From Megalonaias nervosa (Eukaryota; Mollusca; Bivalvia; Unionida; Unionidae): DNA of 64,000 nucleotides. Below are positions 39,165 to 50,510 of the stretch, in pieces; positions within the stretch are counted from its first letter, which is position 1; each line of letters starts with the position of its first letter. The notes beneath the pieces are model-generated. The model ran no database searches, was not told the DNA's origin, and worked only from the letters and a program-made list of their open reading frames with translations. Location of the stretch: assembly GCA_016617855.1 (NCBI GenBank), contig JAECUM010003734.1, positions 55,864-119,863 on the forward strand. Reading direction: 5' to 3'. The position numbers and the translations under genes are program-made.

Positions 39165-42100
39165 ACAAGTTTGAAGGGGCATGTAGTGTTACCATTGTCC
39201 TGCCACATGTACTGTATGTGTATGTTGAAGGAGCATGTAGTGTTACCATTGTCCTTCCACATGTACTGGATGTGTATGTTGAAGGGGCATGTAGTGTTAC
39301 CATTGTCCTGCCACATGTACTGGATGTGTATGTTGAAGGGGCATGTAGTGTTACCATTGTCCTGCCACATGTACTATACATGTATGTTGAAGGGGCATGT
39401 AGTGTTACCATTGTCCTGCCACATGTACTGTACATGTATGTTGAAGGGGCATGTAGTGTTACCATTGTCCTGCCACATGTACTGTATGTGTATGTTGAAG
39501 GGGCATGTAGTGTTACCATTGTCCTGCCACATGTACTGTATGTGTATGTTGAAGGGGCATGTAGTGTTACCATTGTCCTTCCACATGTACTGTATGTGTA
39601 TGTTGAAGGGGCATGTAGTGTTACCATTGTTCTTCCACATGTACTGTATGTGTATGTTGAAGGGGCATGTAGTGTTACCATTGTTCTTCCACATGTACTG
39701 GATGTGTATGTTGAAGGGGCATGTAGTGTTACCATTGTCCTTCCACATGTACTGTATGTGTATGTTGAAGGGGCATGTAGTGTTACCATTGTCCTTCCAC
39801 ATGTACTGTATGTGTATGTTGAAGGGGCATGTAGTGTTACCATTGTCCTTCCACATGTACTGGATGTGTATGTTGAAGGGGCATGTAGTGTTACCATTGT
39901 TCTTCCACATGTACTGGATGTGTATGTTGAAGGGGCATGTAGTGTTACCATTGTTCTTCCACATGTACTGGATGTGTATGTTGAAGGGGCATGTAGTGTT
40001 ACCATTGTCCTGCCACATGTACTGTATGTGTATGTTGAAGGGGCATGTAGTGTTACCATTGTCCTTCCACATGTACTGTATGTGTATGTTGAAGGGGCAT
40101 ATAGTGTTACCATTGTCCTGCCACATGTACTGGATGTGTATGTTGAAGGGGCATGTAGTGTTACCATTGTTCTTCCACATGTACTGTATGTGTATGTTGA
40201 AGGGGCATGTAGTGTTACCATTGTTCTTCCACATGTACTGGATGTGTATGTTGAAGGGGCATGTAGTGTTACCATTGTTCTTCCATATGTACTGTATGTG
40301 TATGTTGAAGGGGCATGTAGTGTTACCATTGTCCTGCCACATGTACTGTATGTGTATGTTGAAGGGGCATAGTGTTCGTCATTCCACATGTATTGTACAT
40401 GTTCGTTGAAGGGGCATGTAGTGTTACCATTGTTCTTCCACATGTACTGTATGTGTATGTTGAAGGGGCATATGGTGTTACCATTGTTCTTCCACATGTA
40501 CTGGATGTGTATGTTGAAGGGGCATGTAGTGTTACCATTGTCCTGCCACATGTACTGTATGTGTATGTTGAAGGGGCATGTAGTGTTACCATTGTCCTTC
40601 CACATGTACTGTATGTGTATGTTGAAGGGGCATATAGTGTTACCATTGTCCTTCCACATGTACTGTATGTGTATGTTGAAGGGGCATATAGTGTTACCAT
40701 TGTCCTGCCACATGTACTGGATGTGTATGTTGAAGGGGCATGTAGTGTTACCATTGTTCTTCCACATGTACTGTATGTGTATGTTGAAGGGGCATGTAGT
40801 GTTACCATTGTTCTTCCACATGTACTGGATGTGTATGTTGAAGGGGCATGTAGTGTTACCATTGTTCTTCCACATGTACTGGATGTGTATGTTGAAGGGG
40901 CATGTAGTGTTACCATTGTTCTTCCACATGTACTGTATGTGTATGTTGAAGGGGCATGTAGTGTTACCATTGTCCTGCCACATGTACTGTATGTGTATGT
41001 TGAAGGGGCATAGTGTTCGTCATTCCACATGTATTGTACATGTTCGTTGAAGGGGCATGTAGTGTTACCATTGTTCTTCCACATGTACTGTATGTGTATG
41101 TTGAAGGGGCATATGGTGTTACCATTGTTCTTCCACATGTACTGGATGTGTATGTTGAAGGGGCATATAGTGTTACCATTGTCCTGCCACATGTACTGTA
41201 TGTGTATGTTGAAGGGGCATATAGTGTTACCATTGTCCTGCCACATGTACTGTATGTGTATGTTGAAGGGGCATGTTGTGTTACTGTTGTCCTTCCACAT
41301 GTACTGTATGTGTATGTTGAAGGGGCATATAGTGTTACTGTTGTCCTTCCACATGTATTGTACATGTTTGTTGAAGGGGCATATAGTATTACTATTGTCC
41401 TTTCACATGTACTGTATGTGTATGTTGAAGGGGCATGTAATGTTACTGCTGATCTTCCACATGTGACCGCTCTGGTGGCCTAGTAGTTAGAGCGTCCGCC
41501 TCGGATGCAGGAGGTTGCGGGTTCGAACCCCGGCCGAGTCATACCAAAGACTTACAAAAAAGGTACTAACAGCTGCCTCGCTTGGCGCTCAGCATTAAGA
41601 GGTTAGTGTTAGGACTGGTCGGCCTGGTGTCAGGATAATCTGACTGGGTGGGACATCATGCCACATGTCTGCGGCATGATGCCCCAGTGCTAGACATCAC
41701 TATAAACTGTCACACTGCAGACATCGTAGCGATATGACTGAAAAATTGTTAAAGCTACGTTAAAAATCTAAATCACACACACACACACACCCCCTTCCAC
41801 ATGTACTATACATGTATGTTGAAGGGGCATGTAGTGTTACCATTGTCCTTCCACATGTACTGTATGTGTATGTTGAAGGGGCATGTTGTGTTACTATTGT
41901 CCTTACACATGTATTGTATGTGTATGTTGAAGGGGCATAGTGTTCGTCCTTCCACATGTATTGTACATGTTCGTTGAAGGGGCATGTAGTGTTATCATTG
42001 TCCTTCCACATGTACTGTATGTGTATGTTGAAGGGGCATGTTGTGTTACTGTTGTCCTTCCACATGTACTGTATGTGCATGTTGAAGGGGCATATAGTGT

Positions 42101-42270
42101 TACTGTTGTACTTTCACATGTATTGTACAGGTTTGTTGAAGGGGCATGTAGTATTACCTTTGTCCTTCCACATGTATTGTATGTGTATGTTGAAGGGGCA
42201 TGTAGTGTTACTATTGTCCTTCCATATGTACTGTGTGTGTATGTTGAAGGGGCATGTAGTGTTATTAGTA
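39165..42270 (+). repeat. 54 bp minisatellite, about 50 copies, split by a SINE
   Basis: The unit is 'tgttgaaggggcatgtagtg' plus 'ttaccattgtccttccacat' plus 'gtactgtatgtgta'. The array runs 39165-41464, is interrupted by the SINE at 41465-41793, and resumes to about 42270. A shortened variant unit with 'catagtgttcgtcattccac' occurs near 40370, 41011 and 41937, giving a ~641 bp higher-order period between the first two. Long open frames on both strands (up to 633 codons) arise because 54 is divisible by three; there is no evidence they are translated. Confidence 0.96.
41465..41793 (+). mobile_element. tRNA-derived SINE, family B, inserted in the 54 bp array
   Basis: A box 'tggcctagtagttagagcg' and a perfect B box 'ggttcgaaccccggc', the same body and tail as 14267-14588, followed by an (AC)n tail. 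An 11 bp direct repeat 'cttccacatgt' lies on both sides (41454-41464 and 41794-41804). That word is also part of the host array unit, so its value as a target duplication is limited. This is the least diverged of the three family B copies. Confidence 0.93.
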
Positions 42271-42272
42271 GT

Positions 42273-42440
42273 GAAGGGGGGGCTCAATATACGGACAATG
42301 GGAATTAACATTTCAAGATCCCCCTGGGGGGATATATGGACAAGATTTATATGGACATGGAATATACGGACAAAAGGTTGGGCCTGTATATGGACAAGGG
42401 AAATTGAACATAGGGAATGTATTGGGCCTGTATACGGACA
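42273..42440 (+). repeat. short irregular 'tatacggacaa' repeats
   Basis: Several copies of 'atatacggacaa' or 'tatatggacaa' at irregular 25-60 bp spacing. No known class. Confidence 0.6.
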
Positions 42441-42521
42441 ATAGGAATCGAACAGGGGTGATGTCACAGTACAAGACAGTGGCAACAATGTTGCAAGTGG
42501 CTACCACAATCAGGCGGAACA

Positions 42522-42960
42522 GTGTGGCAAGGGGTTGACCTGAATACATGCTACTCTGGGGAAAACAGAGACATAGACAAAGAAACATGGTTAGAGACAG
42601 GGTGGTTACCACCCTACGGATGTCATCCATGCCTGAGCAAACTACTGCAGGTTTCACTGTACCCTCATCGAAATGAGCCTGTGAAAGAAGAATATTCGTT
42701 CCCTGTGTGTTTGTCTGAATACTGCGACTTTGAAAGTTGATTCCAAACCATCCAAGGAAAGTGACCTAAATATCTGGGAGGACCTACCCCCGAAGAACTA
42801 GCCAGAGCCAGATTTATCTACTTGGGCGAAGGTGATAAAGTCAAGTGCTTCAGCTGCGGTGTGTCACTTCACCAGTGGGAGCAGAAAGATTCAGCTTAAC
42901 TAGAACATGCTAGATGGTCTCCGTGCTGTCACTACATACCTTTAGTGGGATGACCTCAGT
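42522..42960 (+). pseudogene. decayed inhibitor-of-apoptosis (BIR domain) gene fragment
   Basis: The frame starting at 42522 continues past three in-frame stops and carries a clear BIR zinc-finger pattern at about 42785-42945: '[18 protein letters not shown]', then '[17 protein letters not shown]', then 'LEHARWSPCCHY'. The zinc ligands C-x2-C, H and C of the type I/II BIR signature are all visible. Stops at 42738-42740 and 42762-42764, and one inside the BIR between the Trp and the His ligand (near 42897), show it is not functional. IAP families are strongly expanded in bivalves (established knowledge). No RING or caspase-recruitment domain is visible downstream. Confidence 0.8.
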
Positions 42961-45900
42961 AATCTTTTCATGGATACTTTACAAGAGAACATTTGAGGTT
43001 TGCCTGTAGATTTGAGAGAACGCATTTACTGAGAGTTTGTCAAAATACAAGTCAAACGCAAAGAATAACTGCATCCATTATGTCACCAATGGTTTAACCA
43101 CTGGTACCTGAATGCTATCAGAGGACTGATTCACTTGAAAGCGTTCCAATGGTCAGACACTGATCAACTGACCAAGGGTCAGAAGACTTTGGTTGCTATT
43201 GATTGTACTTATATAGTGTCCATACTACAACGAATTCCAGAGGAAGACTTAGAGGATTACCAAAATCTTTTACACTATCAAATTTTGTCTGTAGAGGAAA
43301 ATTCTGTGCAGTGTGTGAACTAGTAACTAAACTATAGGATACTCAAGCCAAGAACAGCACACATGGAGCACTAAAACACTTTCAGGAGACAATGCTTCAA
43401 AAACAGTCAATCACTAAATACTGGTCCCAAAGGATACTAATAAAGAGAAAGCATGAAATAAAGTCAACTGACTTTTTTATTCATGTATTATGTTGCTTTT
43501 ATCATAATTATCAATGTGTGAGAGAGTACAAACAAAAAACAAGTTTACTGCATGGAAACTACCCTATGAATCCACTTCAATCTATGTAAAGTACATGCAA
43601 GTAATAGAATGGAGATTCCCCTTACTTCATTAGAACACACTGGTCTAGCTTCATATACACGTATGATGGAGCTTGGTAAAACTAGGTCAGGTCAGAATTT
43701 CCCTATTGCTCAAATACATTGAAACCTAAATGGGTTAAAACTACCAAAAGTAATTATACTGCAAAAAACACTGAACAAATAACAAAGGCAGACCAACATG
43801 TGTGAATACATTTGGGAGAGCTTGGTAAAACAATGTTGAGTTCTCGGTGAACTTGGTAAAACTCAGGTTTCCAAAGAGGAAGTTGGCAAGCAAAGTACAG
43901 ATGCTGAAAGCGAATGCAGCACTGACTGTTCAATCAACACTGTATGCATACAGAACTGTGTTGCATTTAGCATGTATGTTCCTCTGACATGATGGGTCAA
44001 GTTCACCATATTTTACCCAGGTGATGAGGTTAGATTTGAAAATGCATCTTTACAAGACAAACTCTACAGGAAGCTCTCCCCAACTGCCCAAATGCAAAGG
44101 TACTTATTTTATTAAGGCACACGACTCTGGAATTTTAACAACTGCCAAAAGCCAGTCATTGCTGAAAACATACGTAAAGCAACCAATAAAATGGTGGCTA
44201 ACATACCTATTTGGAAACAATCAGAGCTGCTGAGAACACTGCCAATGTAAACAATATGACAAATAATATTTAGAATAAAATATGCATGGACATCACTTGA
44301 AGTGGACTCATAAATTACAGTTGAAACACCATATGTGCATATTAATTATTAAAAATGAATAGCAAAGTGGAAACACATTAATCCAATGATGGAAGTGGGA
44401 ACGTAATCATGCTTGAAACATAGTTTCATTACTGTGTTTATTCCTGGTAAATAAAAATAAAGAATAACATGCAATATTTATATTCTAGGAATAACATTTA
44501 TTATTACAAAATAAAAATCTGTTAGCAATCCATTACAATACGATTCCTGCAGAGCTATGGGCATGTACACCATAGATCATCAGTCGAACATTACACGAAC
44601 ATATAAGATACACGAAAGGGACAGCAAGTGTTCAAGGTAGAAGTTAACCGATCGTAAGCTTGGTCAGACAAGCTCTGCAATACACTGGATGTCACCAGTC
44701 TAGATCTATACCACTAACGCTAAGATGCTCATGAACATGAAAACAAGAGTGAATTTTCCTAACAACCAAAAACTTGAATATACAAGACACTGCATCTGAG
44801 TTGTTAGGTTATTACAGTATATTACTATTTAGACAACTAGCAAAGTGGAAAATGAAAAAACAGAATACAAAGTTTTAGCAGAATATTGATTCTTCTGATC
44901 TTTAAAAAGAATTATCACAAAATGCATAACTCCTCAAATGGTTTCCAGAAATTCTTTCTTTTCTTAGGTGAATGCTCTTGGACCACACATTCCACCCCAT
45001 TCAAGTTAGTGCTTTCACATGCATTTGAACCTAATTATACCCCTGATAATGGTCAAGTGGGTTGGGTGGTGTTGTGAGTAGAGGGGGTTTTAATATTAAA
45101 TAAGAACAAGAAAGGTCAGCAACTAGCTCTAGTTTACAGATGCAGATGAAGCCTGTGTGCCTATTGTCAAGATTCAAAATTGTTGTAACCCTATGGTCAT
45201 AAACAAAGTAACAGAAAGAAGCAAAACCAACAAGTTTTGTAAAACTTAACAAATAATTTAATTCTCAAATTAAAAAACTGAAAATTTAATAGTAGTATGA
45301 ATTCAGTCCAAAATAATCCTAAAAGGTTCTACATGAGTATGAATGAATTTCAGGTCCTCGAATAAGCTTTTGTGCCAAGAGTCTTCATATATCGCAATGG
45401 CATTGTTCAGAATTCCTTCAAATAAACAATAATTCCAGAAGATTATTTTAGTCCAGTGAGCACTTTGTAATTCCAATGAACAATACAAACAAATGCTTCC
45501 TCTCATATTATATGTAAATATAACATTCAACACACCTGCAGGCTGATGTTAAAACAAGAACATAGGAAATAAGAATAAAATAACTCTTTAGCTCTGTCTA
45601 CTTATATACACCCATATACATGTAGCCCCAAAACGCAAGCTTTTCTACTCTAATGAGACATTTCACAAAACCCCATGATGTAAAAGAATCTACCTGATGA
45701 ACCCATTCAGTGGAAAATAACTTCATTCTAAGAACCCACTTGACCTCACTAACCAATGAGAAATTACTCCAAACATGTCAACAGGTTCAATATATAGGAT
45801 GGATTTAACTTGTACATGCCTATTTATAGCTCAACATTTTTTAAAACAAAATCTATACTTATGGACAATAAAAATAAACTACATAATATTTAAATATTAA

Positions 45901-45985
45901 ATCTAATGGTTGTAATATTAATTTCCTTCCTCCTTGTAACCAAGTACAGATTCTATCTACCAAGGCTAATGATCAACCTACAAAC
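42961..45985. other. host non-coding DNA downstream of the BIR relic
   Basis: Contains short frames such as 43135-43323 that may be further decayed coding sequence of the IAP relic, but no motif supports this. The remainder is AT-rich with nothing recognised. Confidence 0.45.
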
Positions 45986-45988
45986 CTG

Positions 45989-46107
45989 TTTACTTATTTA
46001 CCTGGATATTGTACCATACCTAATATGGATGCAAGATTTAAATTGTCTGCTTATTTACCTGGATACTGTGCCATACCAAGTATGGATGCAAGGTTTAAGG
46101 TCTGTTG
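45989..46107 (+). repeat. ~59 bp direct duplication
   Basis: Two adjacent copies sharing 'ttatttacctggata', 'tgtaccatacc'/'tgtgccatacc' and 'tatggatgcaag'. Confidence 0.85.
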
Positions 46108-46439
46108 GATACAGTAAATATGCATGTAACATTGATTCTAGTTTTCAAAGATACGTTATCTTTAAGCTTTGTAATTGTCCAATGATCAGAAATTATTACA
46201 TAAACAGTATTGTAAATAACACACTTTAAAGTATAATCGGTATATTTAATCTTGTGAAAGGTCATGTTGCATCCTTAGGCAACTGCATTATTTCTCTAGC
46301 TGAAAGATTTGTATAACAAAAACACTGCTTAACATTTTAATTGGTCACAAATTTAAAATATCGAGCAGAATTCAGTTTCCATCATGTCCCCGTTTCTTTA
46401 TTTCAGCTGTAATGAGATTAACTTTCCAGTTTGATCTAA

Positions 46440-46830
46440 GAAAAGATCATTAGAAGGCATAATTTGATCATCATGAGAAAGTCATCTTAAGATGTAATGA
46501 AAAAGTTTAGGAAGCATAATTTGATCACTGCGAAAAAGTCATCTGCAAGATATAACAAAGAGTCTAAAGAGCATAATTTGATCACTGTGAGAAAGTCATT
46601 TGTAAAGTATAACAAAGCGTTTAAAGAGCAAATTTTTATCACTGAGAAAGCCATCTTTCAAATATAACAGCTCGTTTAAAGAGCATAATTTGATCACTAA
46701 GAAAGTCATGCCTCATCTTTAAGACATAAAAAAGCATTTGACGAGCATAATTTAGTGACTGAAGAAATTACATTTCACTCCTAACGAATGATATAACATT
46801 CGAAGAACATAATTTGGTCACTTTTATAAA
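46440..46830 (+). repeat. ~60 bp degenerate tandem repeat, about 6 copies
   Basis: Units contain 'gagcataatttgatcactg', 'gagaaagtcatc' and 'atataacaaag', with lengths between 55 and 70 bp. It lies just downstream of the GPCR gene's 3' end. Confidence 0.8.
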
Positions 46831-46963
46831 TTCCTGTTTTAATAGCAGCAAATAACAAGATATTCAAATGGCAATATCCATTTGCAATCAGAAAATTGAA
46901 GAAGAAAAACTTCTCTTCACTTTGATGACTTCATGCCTCATTTGTAATGATGTACAGTAATAT

Positions 46964-47977
46964 TCAATTCCTTATTCTGCATATTTCTCGTAATGCCTCT
47001 TGAAAGTGCACATCCCAAAAGGCATACACAAAAGGATTGATTGCATGATGTATGAAGTACAATCGAAAAAAGAAGAAATAAACTGCCCGTTTTCCTGATG
47101 AAAGATTCATCAGAATGTTGCCTTCACTGGCAATCAGCGACAGCAGAATAAGGTAAATAATGGTGGTAATTATGAAGATGGCTGAGAAAATAAACATTAT
47201 TAATGTCTTTCGTTCAAGCTTCAGGTGTTTCTGTCCAGATAATGGAGAGAGGAGCTGCACACTCTCCTCTACAGTATTTGCTGTGACTGATATGGTGTTA
47301 CTCGCTCTCTGCCGACTTCTTAGGATTTCACGGGCAATTAGAAAATACAAGACAGCCATCACAATCATGGGTATGACTATTATCACTGATGTTATGCTTG
47401 AGTAAATGAGTGGATATTCTGTATTTTTGAATCTGCCATCTGTTTCACATGAAGTCACATTCACAGTAAAATTTTTGTATGGGACACTGTAATCTTGTAC
47501 TCCCCAATAAATTGCTACAGGTGTTGCAATTATCCCAGCAATGACCAAAGCACAAACACACAAGAATATTGCCATCATGGGTCTAATTTGCCGGCCGAAA
47601 GGTTTACAGACTTTCCTATATCTGTCAATTGCTATCAGCAACAGGCAAAGGGCAGAGGCACAGACTGTGAATACGTTAAAGAATGACTTCGCCTTGCAGA
47701 TCTCTGGTACAGGATAGATGTACCAGAAACTCTGTGTAACCATCTCTCCTGGAATGGTGGTTAGACAACTTGTCAGATCAATTAAAGCAAGAAACAGCAC
47801 AAAATATTTGAAGTTACATCTGTGATACTTGAATGAGAACACATACAGAACCAGTACATTCCCAATGAAACCAATACAAGCTAATATACCGACAAAGACA
47901 GTTACTGGTAAAACATCTTTTACAAAGTCACTGTTAAGTCTTTCAGCAAGGTCACTGTTTTGTCCAATATTTCCCAT
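46964..47977 (-). CDS. class A (rhodopsin-type) G-protein-coupled receptor
   Basis: An intact 337-residue single-exon frame with seven hydrophobic segments. Class A landmarks are present: Asn40 in TM1 (FIGNVL), Asp67 in TM2 (LALID), Cys94 at the start of TM3 paired with Cys177 in the second extracellular loop, the D118-R119-Y120 motif ending TM3, and NPFVY at 314-318 in TM7. N-glycosylation sites NFT (170) and NVT (173) lie in the second extracellular loop. TM6 lacks the usual C-W-x-P; it reads FIITTIIYLILL. The C tail is very short (about 15 residues). Its ligand cannot be told from sequence; it most resembles the peptide-receptor-like orphan receptors common in molluscs. It would signal at the plasma membrane through G proteins. 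Confidence 0.9.
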   Translation of the reverse strand: MGNIGQNSDLAERLNSDFVKDVLPVTVFVGILACIGFIGNVLVLYVFSFKYHRCNFKYFVLFLALIDLTSCLTTIPGEMVTQSFWYIYPVPEICKAKSFFNVFTVCASALCLLLIAIDRYRKVCKPFGRQIRPMMAIFLCVCALVIAGIIATPVAIYWGVQDYSVPYKNFTVNVTSCETDGRFKNTEYPLIYSSITSVIIVIPMIVMAVLYFLIAREILRSRQRASNTISVTANTVEESVQLLSPLSGQKHLKLERKTLIMFIFSAIFIITTIIYLILLSLIASEGNILMNLSSGKRAVYFFFFRLYFIHHAINPFVYAFWDVHFQEALREICRIRN

Positions 47978-49310
47978 CTTTAAAACGGAATATGTGGTTA
48001 TGAAATCCTGTCAGCAGATCAATATATTATATCAACACTTTCAGAAGTCAGTTATGATTGTTCTCACTTGTGTGTTACCACAGGAGCCTGACGTTTTATC
48101 AATAAAGTACGATGAAATCTCTGAAAACATGAAATCAGTTTATCGGTGCTATAAATTAACACAAGGAGTGCAAGCGTGACCCCAGCCCTCCGCTCGATTC
48201 GACTGTCATGCGTCTTTTATCGCTTCAGGATGGCCAAAAGACTGAAAAGCCACACGTATCCATTCAAAATACAGCAACGTACCAACGCATAACTCTCGGA
48301 CGACCATCGCATGAATCTAATCCGGCGAATTAACTTTTATTTTTACCATTACGGTTACAAAGTCTTTCTACAGGCTAGTCTGGTTCCCTGTTTCGTATGC
48401 TCCCTGCGTTGCACTCTGCTATACGCTATACGAACGTATCCTGTGGTGTTACTGGTACTAATATTAGTAACCCTACTCGTATCTCGTGGACGGTAACCAC
48501 AACAAATCAAGTTGAGGCTACGACATGGTAGCTATGGTGTTACCAGATTGTTGATAAATGCACACACACCGAAACCAGGAAGTAAAATCTGCAGTAATTT
48601 TCTTGCCCGTGGAGGTATGAAATAAAAAAAAATTAAAATAAAAAATAACTAATTTGAATACAAGCGCCGGATTCCCATTTGGCTGGTTGTACAGGAAGTA
48701 GGATGGAGCTATTCAAGTCAAACGTCCACCAGCGGGTCGGACGTTCACACAACAGCCCGGAAACAGCTATGCTTAATTTCAATTTACTGTTGAAGATGTG
48801 CCACATGCACTCGGGACCAATAGTTTTCAATACTCAGTCAATAACCTATATTCATATCACATTTAAATGCACACATTTATCCTTTGAACAGAGTTGAGAT
48901 TGACTACAGGCAAGTGTGTATTGACCGAATGAATGAACTCCTCGCATCCATGACGAGTGTGTCCTCTACAAATGTGTTCTGTGCCTTTTGCGGCAATTCA
49001 CAATCACCTTTGCAAATTGACAAGTTGACTGTTTTCTTTTTTTGGTTCTACTTTGATTCACATTAATTAAATCAATATAAGACACACTTATGATTTAAAC
49101 ATGAAAGAGGGTTTTAATGAAGAAAGTAGAGCACTACAAACACATGGTTAGATTATCGAACAATGAACGCTGAGTCATTCAGGTACCGGATCATGGAAAT
49201 TAGTGTGGAATAGAAACTAAGCGAAAGGGCAAACCAACAAGTGGTATTTTAATATATATAGCTGATCTAATTCGTTATTCTGCTTTAATTAACATTACTA
49301 CCTACCATAA
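47978..49310. other. upstream region of the GPCR gene, no other gene
   Basis: The 5' side of the minus-strand receptor. It includes a somewhat CpG-richer patch at about 48170-48500 that could hold the promoter or a 5' non-coding exon, but no clear TATA box or splice pair was settled. Nothing else is recognised. Confidence 0.45.

Positions 49311-49312
<2 letters not shown>

Positions 49313-49363
<51 letters not shown>
49313..49363. repeat. (CT)n microsatellite
   Basis: About 25 uninterrupted CT units. A C14 homopolymer follows at about 49450-49463. Confidence 0.96.
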
Positions 49364-49367
<4 letters not shown>

Positions 49368-49559
49368 GGTTGGTTGACTTAACTTTTACCCTCATTCATA
49401 GCAGAAACGATCTTAGCAAACGCGGGGCCAGATTTGGATCATTTTGGCGCCCCCCCCCCCCCCGGATTTACGCGCGGGCCGTCCTGTGAGCAAGGCATTT
49501 AGAAATAAACTTTTAAACAAGTTTAATATCATATTGAAATAAAAATTTTCTTCCATCGG

Positions 49560-49825
49560 AGCAGCAGAGAGGGTGAACAGACCAATTTGCTGGAGACCTT
49601 ATTTTACAAAAATAAAGGTTCCTACAAAGGCTGAAAAAACAAGGTCAATAACGTTAAACTGAAGCCTCTAACCGAGCATATTTCCATACGGTTGAGAACA
49701 GACAATAAATCGTCTGGGTTAGCTCATTTTTGTTATTCCATCGTTGACGTATTTTTTTCAAATTTTTATACGACTCGTTTACTCGCCGGGTCACTTAATT
49801 TTTGTCGTTCACCCTCTCTGCTGCT
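49560..49825. repeat. 19 bp perfect inverted repeat at the left boundary of the viral element
   Basis: 'agcagcagagagggtgaac' at 49560-49578 is the exact reverse complement of 49807-49825. The right arm ends 5 bp from the ATPase stop codon. The arms start with AG and end with CT, as Polinton termini do, so this may be part of the left terminal repeat. The right end of the element lies outside the window, so this cannot be confirmed. Confidence 0.7.
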
Positions 49826-49829
49826 ATAA

Positions 49830-50498
49830 TCAACCAAAGATTTTATCCAGACCTATACGATATCTAGATCTTGGGTCATGTAAATTTATTGTTATAAATC
49901 CGAACGGAGCAGCTTGTGCTTTTGAAAAGAAGTTTTTAAACTTAATCATGTCCATATCCCCAGAACACCAAGTATAATAAATATTTTGTAAGGTATAATT
50001 ATCTACTCCATTAAACACGACTAAAATATTGCAGTTATCTCTGATCACTTTAGGTATTTGTGTATATCGCTGAGTAACATAAATCACGTCAGTATTTTTA
50101 TGTCTACCTCGAGAAAATATTCTAGCTGGATTTGATTGTTTGTCCAGCATAACGTCATCGTACACCACTAAATTATTAATAAATCCATATAGGTTATCCA
50201 CGGCTGGAGCTTCATCAATATCGGTAATAAAGTCAACAACATCATTAACGTCTTCATTCAGCAATTTTGCATTTTCATTAAAATCTTTAAGTACTTCATA
50301 ACACCGTTGATCATCTACAGATGGTGCTACTAAATATAATTTATCCCACTTGAGCCATCGCATTATCAGATTAATTAATAATTGTGTCTTACCAGATCCA
50401 GATGGGCCTATTATAATCATTCTGATAGAATTGGGTAGCGCTGGATGGTGCTTTACTGGTTCTTGTTTTCGTGTCGCAGAAAAGTCAATTATATCCAT
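49830..50498 (-). CDS. A32/FtsK-like genome-packaging ATPase
   Basis: Intact 222-residue protein. Walker A GPSGSGKT is at residues 31-38, directly after a hydrophobic strand (IRMIII). Walker B VVYDD is at 111-115, followed by a sensor-like segment GRHKNTDVIYVTQ at 131-143. This layout is that of the FtsK/HerA-type packaging ATPases shared by Polintons, virophages and large DNA viruses, which drive DNA into the preformed capsid. The ATG is only 12 bp from the ATG of the divergent zinc-ribbon/PLA2 gene, so both promoters must overlap the coding sequences. The stop lies 5 bp from the inverted-repeat arm at the left end. No frame breaks are seen. Confidence 0.93.
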   Translation of the reverse strand: MDIIDFSATRKQEPVKHHPALPNSIRMIIIGPSGSGKTQLLINLIMRWLKWDKLYLVAPSVDDQRCYEVLKDFNENAKLLNEDVNDVVDFITDIDEAPAVDNLYGFINNLVVYDDVMLDKQSNPARIFSRGRHKNTDVIYVTQRYTQIPKVIRDNCNILVVFNGVDNYTLQNIYYTWCSGDMDMIKFKNFFSKAQAAPFGFITINLHDPRSRYRIGLDKIFG

Positions 50499-50510
50499 AT
50501 AGTAAATAAT
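50499..50510. promoter_or_regulatory. 12 bp divergent intergenic region
   Basis: 'atagtaaataat' separates the ATG of the ATPase (-) from the ATG of the zinc-ribbon/PLA2 gene (+). It is too short for two complete promoters, implying a bidirectional initiator or transcripts with almost no leader. Confidence 0.5.

Noticed and set aside
39082..41483. Very long open frames (up to 633 codons) on both strands across the 54 bp array
   Set aside because: They are open because the repeat unit is divisible by three and lacks stops in several frames at once; no splice, start or domain evidence.
39165..42270. CRISPR-like array
   Set aside because: Tandem units are contiguous with no unique spacers, and the DNA is eukaryotic.
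43135..43323. 62-codon frame as a second domain of the IAP relic
   Set aside because: No RING, CARD or BIR signature; only proximity supports it.
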